Assembly (NCBI RefSeq): GCF_029227915.1
Contig: NC_079876.1
Location: 746,001-810,000, forward strand
Length of the DNA: 64,000 nucleotides
Direction of reading: 5' to 3'
DNA from: Hydractinia symbiolongicarpus
Lineage: Eukaryota > Cnidaria > Hydrozoa > Anthoathecata > Hydractiniidae
The notes beneath the pieces were generated by a model, which did no database searches, was not told the DNA's origin, and was given only the letters and a program-made list of their open reading frames with translations. The position numbers and the translations under genes are program-made. Shown here piece by piece: positions 13,092 to 24,000 of the stretch (its first letter is position 1; every line of letters starts with the position of its first letter).

Positions 13092-13097
13092 AATAAA
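13092..13097 (+). other. AATAAA hexamer at monomer position 98 (poly-A-signal-like)
   Basis: The common monomer contains a canonical polyadenylation hexamer on the plus strand, in GCTGAATAAAAG. It is lost in three recurrent monomer types: GCTGAATATAAG, GCTTAATGAAAG and GCTGAAGAAAAG. If the array were transcribed on the plus strand, it would offer a hexamer in most monomers. I regard it as probably incidental in an A-rich stretch. Confidence 0.4.
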
Positions 13098-13157
13098 AGA
13101 AGTTTAATCGCCGGCAAACGAAAACCTGCGATTTCCCGTAAATCCCGGACTCGGCCC

Positions 13158-13175
13158 GTATACTCAAAAGTATAC
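13158..13175 (+). other. Perfect GTATAC dyad (variant of the common GTATA/TATAC dyad)
   Basis: GTATAC TCAAAA GTATAC has 6-bp arms with a 6-base spacer. Ordinary monomers read GTATAG TCAAAA GTATAC, giving 5-bp arms. The perfect form also occurs at 3010, 3619, 6258, 9100, 10521 and 11941, and in monomers near 14578, 16608, 17630, 58133, 59147, 60771 and 63407. The same G-to-C change removes a TAG triplet on the plus strand, which explains why 65-codon plus-strand open frames appear only in these monomers. Confidence 0.85.
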
Positions 13176-15597
13176 AAAGAAAGTACCCAGGGAGTAAACT
13201 CATTTCCCAAACGATTTTTTAAATTATTATTTCACCACTAAAACGCATGAGAATTGTAGTTTTCAAAAATGTTTTCATTTTTGATGAGACGCTGAATAAA
13301 AGAAGTTTAATCGCCGGCAAACGAAAACCCGCGACTCCCCGTAAATCCCGGCTTGGCCCGTATAGTCAAAAGTATACAAAGAAAGTACCCAAGGAGTAAG
13401 CTCTTTTCCCGAACGATTTTTTAAATTATTTTTTCACCACTAAAACGCATGAGACTTGTAGTTTTTAAAAATGTTTTCATTTTTGATGAGACGCTGAATA
13501 AAAGAAGTTTAATCGCCGGCAAACGAAAACCCGCGATTTCCCGTAAATCCCGGACTCGGCCCGTATAGTTAAAAGTATCCAAGGAAAGTACCCAGTGAGT
13601 AAACTCATTTCCCGAACGAATTTTTAAATTCTTTTTTCACCACTAAAACGCATGAGACTTTTAGTTTTCAGAAATGTTTTCATTTTTGATGAGACGCTGA
13701 ATATAAGAAGTTTAATCGCCGGCAAACGAAAACCTGCCATTTCCCGTAAATCCCGGACTCGGCCCGTATAGTCAAAAGTATACAAGGAAAGCACCCAGTG
13801 AGTAAACTTATTTCCCGAACGAATTTTTAAATTATTTTTTCACCACTAAAACGCATGAGACTTGTAGTTTTTAAAAATGTTTTCATTTTTGATGAGACTC
13901 TGAATAAAAGAAGTTTAATCGCCGACAAACGAAAACCTGCGATTTCCCGTAAATCCCGGACTCGGCCCGTATACTCAAAAAAATACAAACAAAGTACCCA
14001 GGGAGTAAACTCATTTGCCAAACGATTTTTTAAATTATTATTTCACCACTAAAGCCCATGAGACTTGTAGTTTTTAAAAATGTTTTCATTTTTGATGAGA
14101 CGCTGAATAAAAGATGTTTAATCGCCTGCAAAGGAAAACCCGCGATTTTCCGTAAATCCCGGACTCGGCCCGTATAGTTAAAAGTATACAAGGAAAGTAC
14201 CCAGTGAGTAAACTCATTTTCTGAACGAATTTTTAAATTATTTTTTCACCACTAAAACGCATGAGACTTGTAGTTTTCAAAAATGTTTTCATTTTTAATG
14301 AGACGCTGAATAAAAGAAGTTTAATCGCCGGCAAACGAAAACCTGCGATTTCCCGTAAATCCTGGACTCGGCCCGTATAGTCAAAAGTATACAAAGAAAG
14401 TACCCAGGGAGTAAACTCATTTCCCAAACGATTTTTTAAATTATTATTTCACCACTAAAACGCATAAGACTTGTAGTTTTCAAAAATGTTTTCATTTTTG
14501 ATGAGACGCTGAATAAAAGAAGTTTAATCGCCGGCAAACGAAAACCTGCGATTTCCCGTAAATCCCGAAATCGGCCCGTATACTCAAAAGTATACAAAGA
14601 AAGTACCCAGGGAGTAAACTCATTTCCCAAACGATTTTTTAAATTATTATTTCACCACTAAAACGCATGAGAATTGTAGTTTTCAAAAATGTTTTCATTT
14701 TTGATGAGACGCTGAATAAAAGAAGTTTAATCGCCGGCAAACGAAAACCCGCGACTCCCCGTAAATACCGGCTTGGCCCGTATAGTCAAAAGTATACAAA
14801 GAAAGTACCCGGGGTGTAAACTCATTTCCCGAACGATTTTTTAAATTATTTTTTCACCACTAAAACGCATGAGACTTGTAGTTTTTAAAAATGTTTTCAT
14901 TTTTGATGAGACGCTGAATAAAAGAAGTTTAATCGCCGGCAAACGAAAACCCGCGATTTCCCGTAAATCCCTGACTCGGCCCGTATAGTTAAAAGTATCC
15001 AAGGAAAGTACCCAGTGAGTAAACTCATTTGCCAAACGATTTTTTAAATTATTATTTCACCACTAAAGCCCATGAGACTTGTAGTTTTTAAAAATGTTTT
15101 AATTTTTGATGAGACGCTGAATAAAAGATGTTTAATCGCCTGCAAAGGAAAACCCGCGATTTTCCGTAAATCCCGGACTCGGCCCGTATAGTTAAAAGTA
15201 TACAAGGAAAGTACCCAGTGAGTAAACTCATTTTCTGAACGAATTTTTAAATTATTTTTTCACCACTAAAACGCATGAGACTTGTAGTTTTCAAAAATGT
15301 TTTCATTTTTAATGAGACGCTGAATAAAAGAAGTTTAATCGCCGGCAAACGAAAACCTGCGATTTCCCGTAAATCCTGGACACGGCCCGTATAGTCAAAA
15401 GTATACAAAGAAAGTACCCAGGGAGTAAACTCATTTCCCAAACGATTTTTTAAATTATTATTTCACCACTAAAGCCCATGAGACTTGTAGTTTTTAAAAA
15501 TGTTTTCATTTTTGATGAGACGCTGAATAAAAGATGTTTAATCGCCGGCAAACGAAAACCCGCGATTTGCCGTAAATCCAGGACTCGGCCCGTATAG

Positions 15598-18500
15598 TCA
15601 AAAGTATACAAGGAAAGTACCCAGTGAGTAAACTCATTTACCAAACGAATTTTTAAATTATTTTTTCACCACTAAAACGCATAAGACTTGTAGTTTTCAA
15701 AAATATTTTCATTTTTGATGAGACGCTGAATAAAAGAAGTTTAATCGCCGGCAAACGAAAACCTGTGATTTCCCGTAAATCCTGGACTCGGCCCGTATAG
15801 TCAAAAGTATACAAAGAAAGTACCCAGGGAGTAAACTCATTTCCCAAACGATTTTTTAAATTATTATTTCACCACTAAAGCCCATGAGACTTGTAGTTTT
15901 TAAAAATGTTTTCATTTTTGATGAGACGCTGAATAAAAGAAGTTTAATCGCCGGCAAACGAAAACCCGCGATTTCCCGTAAATCCCGGACCCGGCCCGTA
16001 TAGTTAAAAGTATACAAGGAAAGTACCCAGTGAGTAAACTCATTTCCCGAACGAATTTTTAAATTATTTTTCACCACTAAAACGCATGAGACTTGTAGTT
16101 TTCAGTAATGTTTTCATTTTTGATGAGACGCTGAATATAAGAAGTTTAATCGCCGGCAAACGAAAACCTGCGATTTCCCGTAAATTCCGGACTCGGCCCG
16201 TATAGTCAAAAGTATACAAGGAAAGTACCCAGAGAGTAAACTTATTTCCCGAACGAATTTTTAAATTATTTTTTCACCACTAAAACGCATGAGACTTGTA
16301 GTTTTTAAAAATGTTTTCATTTTTGATGAGACGCTGAATAAAAGAAGTTTAATCGCCGGCAAACGAAAACCTGCGATTTCCCGTAAATCCCGGACTCGGC
16401 CTGTATAGTCAAAAGTATACAAAGAAAGTACCCAGGGTGTAAACGCATTTCCCGAACGATTTTTTAAATTATTTTTTCACCACTAAAACGCATGAGACTT
16501 GCAGTTTGCAAAAATGTTTTCATTTTTGATGAGACGCTAAATAAAAGAAGTTTAATCGCCGGCAAACGAAAACCTGCGATTTCCCGTAAATCCCGGACTC
16601 GGCCCGTATACTCAAAAGTATACAAAAAAAGTACCCAGGGAGTAAACTCATTTCCCAAACGATTTTTTAAATTATTATTTCACCACTAAAACGCATGAGA
16701 ATTGTAGTTTTCAAAAATGTTTTCATTTTTGATGAGACGCTGAATAAAAGAAGTTTAATCGCCGGCAAACGAAAACCCGCGACTCCCCGTAAATCCCGGC
16801 TTGGCCCGTTTAGTCAAAAGTATACAAAGAAAGTACCCAGGGAGTAAACTCTTTTCCCGAACGATTTTTTAAATTATTTTTTCACCACTAAAACGCATGA
16901 GACTTGTAGTTTTTTAAAAAATGTTTTCCTTTTTGATGAGACGCTGAATAAAAGAAGTTTAATCGGCGGCAAACGAAAACCCGCGATTTCCCGTAAATCC
17001 CGGACTCGGCCCGTATAGTTAAAAGTATCCAAGGAAAGTACCCAGTGAGTAAACTCATTTCCCGAACGAATTTTTAAATTATTTTTCACCACTAAAACGC
17101 ATGAGACTTGTAGTTTTCAGTAATGTTTTCATTTTATGATGAGACGCTGAATATAAGAAGTTTAATCGCCGGCAAACGAAAAGCCGCGATTTCCCGTAAA
17201 TCCCGGACTCGGCCCGTATAGTTAAAAGTATCCAAGGAAAGTACCCAGTGAGTAAACTCATTTCCCGAACGAATTTTTAAATTATTTTTTCACCACTAAA
17301 ACGCATGAGACTTGTAGTTTTCAGAAATGTTTTCATTTTTGATGAGACGCTGAATAAAAGAAGTTTAATCGCCGGCAAACGAAAACCTGCGATTTCCCGT
17401 AAATTCCGGACTCGGCCCGTATAGTCAAAAGTATACAAAGAAAGTACCCAGGGTGTAAACGCATTTCCCAAACGATTTTTTAAATTATTTTTTCACCACT
17501 AAAACGCATGAGACTTGTAGTTTTTAAAAATGTTTTCATTTTCGATGAGACGCTGAATAAAGGAAGTTTAATCGCCGGCAAACGAAAACCTGCGATTTCC
17601 TGTAAATCCCGGACTCGGCCCGTATACTCAAAAGTATACAAGGAAAGTACCCAGTGAGTAAACTCATTTACCAAACGAATTTTTAAATTATTTTTTCACC
17701 ACTAAAACGCATAAGACTTGTAGTTTTCAAAAATATTTTCATTTTTGATGAGACGCTGAATAAAAGAAGTTTAATCGCCGGCAAACGAAAACCTGTGATT
17801 TCCCGTAAATCCTGGACTCGGCCCGTATAGTCAAAAGTATACAAAGAAAGTACCCAGGGAGTAAACTCATTTCCCAAACGATTTTTTAAATTATTATTTC
17901 ACCACTAAAGCCCATGAGACTTGTAGTTTTTAAAAATGTTTTCATTTTTGATGAGACGCTGAATAAAAGAAGTTTAATCGCCGGCAAACGAAAACCCGCG
18001 ATTTCCCGTAAATCCCGGACCCGGCCCGTATAGTTAAAAGTATACAAGGAAAGTACCCAGAGAGTAAACTTATTTCCCGAACGAATTTTTAAATTATTTT
18101 TTCACCACTAAAACGCATGAGACTTGTAGTTTTTAAAAATGTTTTCATTTTTGATGAGACGCTGAATAAAAGAAGTTTAATCGCCGGCAAACGAAAACCT
18201 GCGATTTCCCGTAAATCCCGGACTCGGCCTGTATAGTCAAAAGTATACAAAGAAAGTACCCAGGGTGTAAACGCATTTCCCGAACGATTTTTTAAATTAT
18301 TTTTTCACCACTAAAACGCATGAGACTTGCAGTTTGCAAAAATGTTTTCATTTTTGATGAGACGCTAAATAAAAGAAGTTTAATCGCCGGCAAACGAAAA
18401 CCTGCGATTTCCCGTAAATCCCGGACTCGGCCCGTATACTCAAAAGTATACAAAAAAAGTACCCAGGGAGTAAACTCATTTCCCAAACGATTTTTTAAAT

Positions 18501-19130
18501 TATTATTTCACCACTAAAACGCATGAGAATTGTAGTTTTCAAAAATGTTTTCATTTTTGATGAGACGCTGAATAAAAGAAGTTTAATCGCCGGCAAACGA
18601 AAACCCGCGACTCCCCGTAAATCCCGGCTTGGGCCGTATAGTCAAAAGTATACAAAGAAAGTACCCAGGGAGTAAACTCTTTTCCCGAACGATTTTTTAA
18701 ATTATTTTTTCACCACTAAAACGCATGAGACTTGTAGTTTTTTAAAAAATGTTTTCCTTTTTGATGAGACGCTGAATAAAAGAAGTTTAATCGGCGGCAA
18801 ACGAAAACCCGCGATTTCCCGTAAATCCCGGACTCGGCCCGTATAGTTAAAAGTATCCAAGGAAAGTACCCAGTGAGTAAACTCATTTCCCGAACGAATT
18901 TTTAAATTATTTTTCACCACTAAAACGCATGAGACTTGTAGTTTTCAGTAATGTTTTCATTTTATGATGAGACGCTGAATATAAGAAGTTTAATCGCCGG
19001 CAAACGAAAAGCCGCGATTTCCCGTAAATCCCGGACTCGGCCCGTATAGTTAAAAGTATCCAAGGAAAGTACCCAGTGAGTAAACTCATTTCCCGAACGA
19101 ATTTTTAAATTATTTTTTCACCACTAAAAC
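15598..19130 (+). repeat. Block 4: 10-monomer unit and its 9-monomer derivative
   Basis: At the left the shift is 2030 bp (15598-16031 matches 17628-18061). After that the shift becomes 1828 bp (16234 to about 17300 matches 18062 to about 19130). The step of 202 bp equals one monomer: the copy containing CAGTAATG near 16100, followed by GATTTCCCGTAAATTCCGG, is present in the first unit and missing from the second. Markers shared by both units include CTTGCAGTTTGCAAAAATG, TTTTTTAAAAAATGTTTTCC, TTTTATGATGAG and CGAAAAGCCGCG. Confidence 0.88.
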
Positions 19131-21050
19131 GCATGAGACTTGTAGTTTTCAGAAATGTTTTCATTTTTGATGAGACGCTGAACATAAGAAGTTTAATCGC
19201 CGGCAAACGAAAACCTGCCATTTCCCGTAAATCCCGGACTCGGCCCGTATAGTCAAAAGTATACAAGGAAAGCACCCAGTGAGTAAACTTATTTCCCGAC
19301 CGAATTTTTAAATTATTTTTTCACCACTAAAACGCATGAGACTTGTAGTTTTTAAAAATGTTTTCATTTTTGATGAGACGCTGAATAAAAGAAGTTTAAT
19401 CGCCGGCAAACGAAAACCTGCGATTTCCCGTAAATCCCGGACTCGGCCCGTATAGTCAAAAGTATACAAAGAAAGTACCCAGGGTGTAAACGCATTTCCC
19501 AAACGATTTTTTAAATTATTTTTTCACCACTAAAACGCATGAGACTTGTAGTTTTTAAAAATGTTTTCATTTTTGATGAGACGCTGAATAAAGGAAGTTT
19601 AATCGCCGGCAAACGAAAACCTGCGATTTCCTGTAAATCCCGGACTCGGCCCGTATACTCAAAAGTATACAAAGAAAGTACCCAGGGAATAAACTCATTT
19701 CCCAAACGATTTTTTAAATTATTATTTCACCACTAAAGCCCATGAGAATTGTAGTTTTTAAAAATGTTTTCATTTTTGATGAGACTCTGAATAAAAGATG
19801 TTTAATCGCCTGCAAACGAAAACCCGCGATTTTCCGTAAAACCCGGACTCGGCCCGTATAGTTAAAAGTATACAAGGAAAGTACCCAGTGAGTAAACTCA
19901 TTTCCTGAACGAATTTTTAAATTATTTTTTCACCACTAAAACGCATGAGACTGGTAGTTTTCAGAAATGTTTTCAATTTTGATGAGACGCTTAATGAAAG
20001 TGGTTTAATCGCCGGCAAACGAAAACCCGCGATTCCCGTAAATCCCGGACTCGGCCCGTATAGTTAAAAGTATCCAAGGAAAGTACCCAGTGAGTAAACT
20101 CATTTCCCGAACGAATTTTTAAATTATTTTTTCACCACTAAAACGCATGAGACTTGTAGTTTTCAGAAATGTTTTCATTTTTGATGAGACGCTGAACATA
20201 AGAAGTTTAATCGCCGGCAAACGAAAACCTGCCATTTCCCGTAAATCCCGGACTCGGCCCATATAGTCAAAAGTATACAAGGAAAGCACCCAGTGAGTAA
20301 ACTTATTTCCCGACCGAATTTTTAAATTATTTTTTCACCACTAAAACGCATGAGACTTGTAGTTTTTAAAAATGTTTTCATTTTTGATGAGACGCTGAAT
20401 AAAAGAAGTTTAATCGCCGGCAAACGAAAACCTGCGATTTCCCGTAAATCCCGGACTCGGCCCGTATAGTCAAAAGTATACAAAGAAAGTACCCAGGGTG
20501 TAAACGCATTTCCCAAACGATTTTTTAAATTATTTTTTCACCACTAAAACGCATGAGACTTGTAGTTTTTAAAAATGTTTTCATTTTTGATGAGACGCGG
20601 AATAAAAGAAGTTTAATCGCCGGCAAACGAAAACCTGCGATTTCCTGTAAATCCCGGACTCGGCCCGTATACTCAAAAGTATACAAAGAAAGTACCCAGG
20701 GAATAAACTCATTTCCCAAACGATTTTTTAAATTATTATTTCACCACTAAAGCCCATGAGACTTGTAGTTTTTAAAAATGTTTTCATTTTTGATGAGACT
20801 CTGAATAAAAGATGTTTAATCGCCTGCAAACGAAAACCCGCGATTTTCCGTAAAACCCGGACTCGGCCCGTATAGTTAAAAGTATACAAGGAAAGTACCC
20901 AGTGAGTAAACTCATTTCCTGAACGAATTTTTAAATTATTTTTTCACCACTAAAACGCATGAGACTGGTAGTTTTCAGAAATGTTTTCAATTTTGATGAG
21001 ACGCTTAATAAAAGTGGTTTAATCGCCGGCAAACGAAAACCCGCGATTTC
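19035..21050 (+). repeat. Block 5: 1014-bp 5-monomer unit, two tandem copies
   Basis: Bases 19035-20048 and 20049 to about 21050 match at a shift of 1014-1015 bp. Shared markers are GCTGAACATAAG, GAAAGCACCCAG, CCCGACCGAA, GGGAATAAACTC, TAAAACCCGG and GAGACTGGTAG. A 1-bp deletion (GCGATTCCCG) near 20034 accounts for 1014 rather than 1015. The second copy changes to the CGGGCTTGG type near 21060, where block 6 takes over. Confidence 0.85.
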
Positions 21051-24000
21051 CCGTAAATACCGGGCTTGGCCCGTATAGTCGAATGTATACAAAGAAAGTA
21101 CCCTGTGAGTAAACTCATTTCCCGAACGATTTTTTAAATTAATTTTTCACCACTAAAACGCATGAGACTTGTAGTTCACAAAAATGTTTTCATTTTTGAT
21201 GAGACGCTGAATAAAAGAAGTTTAATTGCCGGCAAACGAAAACCTGCGATTTCCCGTAAATCCCGGACTCGGCCCGTATAGTCAAAAGTATACAAAGAAA
21301 GTACCCAAGGTGTAAACTCATTTCCCGAACGATTTTTTAAATTATTTTTTCACCACTAAAACGCATGAGACTTGTAGTTTTCAAAAATGTTTTCATTTTT
21401 GATGAGACGCTGAATAAAAGAAGTTTAATCGCCGGCAAACGAAAACCTGCGATTTCCCGTAAATCCCCGACTCGGCCCGTATAGTCAAAAGTATACAAAG
21501 AAAGTACCCGGGGTGTAAACTCATTTCCCGACCGATTTTTCAAATTATTATTTCACCACTAAAGCCCATGAGACTTGTAGTTTTTAAAAATGTTTTCATT
21601 TTTGATGAGACGCTGACTAAAAGAAGTTTAATTGCCGGCAAACGAAAACCCGCGACTTCCCGTAAATCCCGGACTCGGCCCGTATAGTCAAAAGTTTACA
21701 AAGAAAGTACCCTGTGAGTAAACTCATTTACCGAACGATTTTTTAAATTATCTTTTCACCACTAAACCGCATGAGACTTGCAGTTTTCAAAAATGTTTTC
21801 ATTTTTGTTGAGACGCTTAATAAAAGAGGTTTTATCGCCGGCAAACGAAATCCCGCGATTTCCCGTAAATCCCAAGCTTGGCCCGTATAGTCGAATGTAT
21901 ACAAAGAAAGTACCCAGGGAGTAAACTCATTTCCCGAACGATTTTTTAATTTTTTTTTTCACCACTAAAACGCATGAGACTTGTAGTTTTCAGAAATGTT
22001 TTCATTTTTGATGAGACGCTTAAAGAAAGTGGTTTAATCGCTAGCAAACGAAAACCCGCGATTTCCCGTAAATCCCGGGCTTGGCCCGTATAGTCGAATG
22101 TATACAAAGAAAGTACCCTGTGAGTAAACTCATTTCCAAAACGATTTTTTAAATTATATTTTCTCCACTAAAACGCATGAGACTTGTAGTTTTTAAAAAT
22201 GTTTTCATTTTTGATGAGACGCTGAATAAAAGAAGTTTAATCGCCGGCAAACGAAAACCCGCCATTTTCCGTAAACCCCGGACTTGGCCCGGATAGTCAA
22301 AAGTATACAAAGAAAGTACCCAGGGAGTAAACTCATTTCCCGAACGATTTTTTAAATTATTTTTTCACCACTAAAACGCATGAGACTTGTAGTTTTTAGA
22401 AATGTTTTCATTTTTGATGAGACGCTTAATGAAAGTGGTTTAATCGCTGGCAATCGAAAACCCGCGATTTCCCGTAAATCCCAGGCTTGGCCCGTATAGT
22501 CGAATGTATACAAAGAAAGTACCCAGGGTGTAAACTCATTTCCCGAACGATTTTTTAAATTATTTTTTCACCACTAAAACGCATGAGACTTGTAGTTTTC
22601 AAAAATGTTTTCAGTTTTGATGAGACGCTGAATAAAAGAAGTTTAATCGCCGGCAAACGAAAACCTGCGATTTCCCGTAAATCCCCGACTCGGCCCGTAT
22701 AGTCAAAAGTATACAAAGAAAGTACCCGGGGTGTAAACTCATTTCCCGAACGATTTTTCAAATTATTATTTCACCACTAAAGCCCATGAGACTTTTAGTT
22801 TTTAAAAATGTTTTCATTTTTGATGAGACGCTGACTAAAAGAAGTTTAATTGCCGGCAAACGAAAACCCGCGACTTCCCGTAAATCCCGGACTCGGCCCG
22901 TATAGTCAAAAGTATACAAAGAAAGTACCCTGTGAGTAAACTCATTTCCCGAACGATTTTTTAAATTATCTTCTCACCACTAAATCGCATGAGACTTGCA
23001 GTTTTCAAAAATGTTTTCATTTTTGATGAGACGCTTTATAAAAGAGGTTTAGTCGCCGGCAAACGAAATCCCGCGATTTCCCGTAAATCCCGGGCTTGGC
23101 CCGTATAGTCGAATGTATACAAAGAAAGTACCCAGGGAGTAAACTCATTTCCCGAACGATTTTTTAATTTTTTTTTTCACCACTAAAACGCATGAGACTT
23201 GTAGTTTTCAGAAATGTTTTCATTTTTGATGAGACGCTTAAAGAAAGTGGTTTAATCGCTAGCAAACGAAAACCCGCGATTTCCCGTAAATCCCGGGCTT
23301 GGCCCGTATAGTCGAATGTATACAAAGAAAGTACCCTGTGAGTAAACTCATTTCCAAAACGATTTTTTAAATTATATTTTCACCACTAAAACGCATGAGA
23401 CTTGTAGTTTTTAAAAATGTTTTCATTTTTGATGAGACGCTGAATAAAAGAAGTTTAATCGCCGGCAAACGAAAACCCGCCATTTTCCGTAAACCCCGGA
23501 CTCGGCCGGATAGTCAAAAGTATACAAAGAAAGTACCCAGGGAGTAAACTCATTTCCCGAACGTTTTTTTAAATTATTTTTTCACCACTAAAACGCATGA
23601 GACTTGTAGTTTTCAAAAATGTTTTCATTTTTGATGAGACGCTGAATAAAAGAAGTTTAATCGCCGGCAAACGAAAACCTGCGATTTCCCGTAAATCCCC
23701 GACTCGGCCCGTATAGTCAAAAGTATACAAAGAAAGTACCCGGGGTGTAAACTCATTTCCCGGACGATTTTTCAAATTATTATTTCAACACTAAAGCCCA
23801 TGAGACTTGTAGTTTTTAAAAATGTTTTCATTTTTGATGAGACGCTGACTAAAAGAAGTTTAATTGCCGGCAAACGAAAACCCGCGACTTCCCGTAAATC
23901 CCGGACTCGGCCCGTATAGTCAAAAGTATACAAAGAAAGTACCCTGTGAGTAAACTCATTTCCCGAACGATTATTTAAATTATCTTTTCACCACTAAACC

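Larger units (their letters stand above)
12995..13197 (+). repeat. Representative near-consensus monomer (203 bp)
   Basis: This copy is close to the consensus and serves as a reference, with monomer position 1 at the A of ACTCATTTCC. Landmarks in monomer coordinates: ATTTCCCG at 5-12 and again at 137-144; an A/T-rich stretch at 17-35; ATGAGAC at 50-56 and again at 87-93; GTTTTCA at 62-68 and 74-80; AATAAA at 98-103; an imperfect hairpin around 113-140 (arms AATCGC.GG and CC.GCGATT, loop CAAACGAAAA); variable site GGACTCGG / GGGCTTGG / GGCTTGG near 153-160; GTATA/TATAC dyad at 164-181; variable site CAGGGAG / CTGTGAG / CAGTGAG / CAGGGTG near 194-200. Combinations of these variable sites define the monomer types that build the higher-order repeats. 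Confidence 0.95.
10365..15638 (+). repeat. Block 3: 2637-bp 13-monomer HOR, two tandem copies
   Basis: Bases 10365-13001 and 13002-15638 are direct adjacent copies at a constant shift of 2637 bp. Every monomer variant I checked recurs at that shift, including GATTTGCCGTAAATCCAGG, CCCGAAATCGG, CCGGGGTGTAAAC, ACTCAAAAAAATACAAAC and TTTTCTGAACG. Differences are scattered single bases, for example AAAACATG at 12487 against AAAAGATG at 15124, and GATTAGACGC near 11050 against GATGAGACGC. The unit is 2 bp short of 13 x 203 because two monomers have the GGCTTGG deletion. The left junction lies near 10365, where upstream CAGGGTGTAAACGC and CAGTGAGTAAACTC contexts differ. Confidence 0.92.

Noticed and set aside
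13092-13097. AATAAA as a functional polyadenylation signal
   Set aside because: It lies in an A-rich stretch, is absent from three amplified monomer types and no transcript evidence exists. Kept only as a low-confidence motif.
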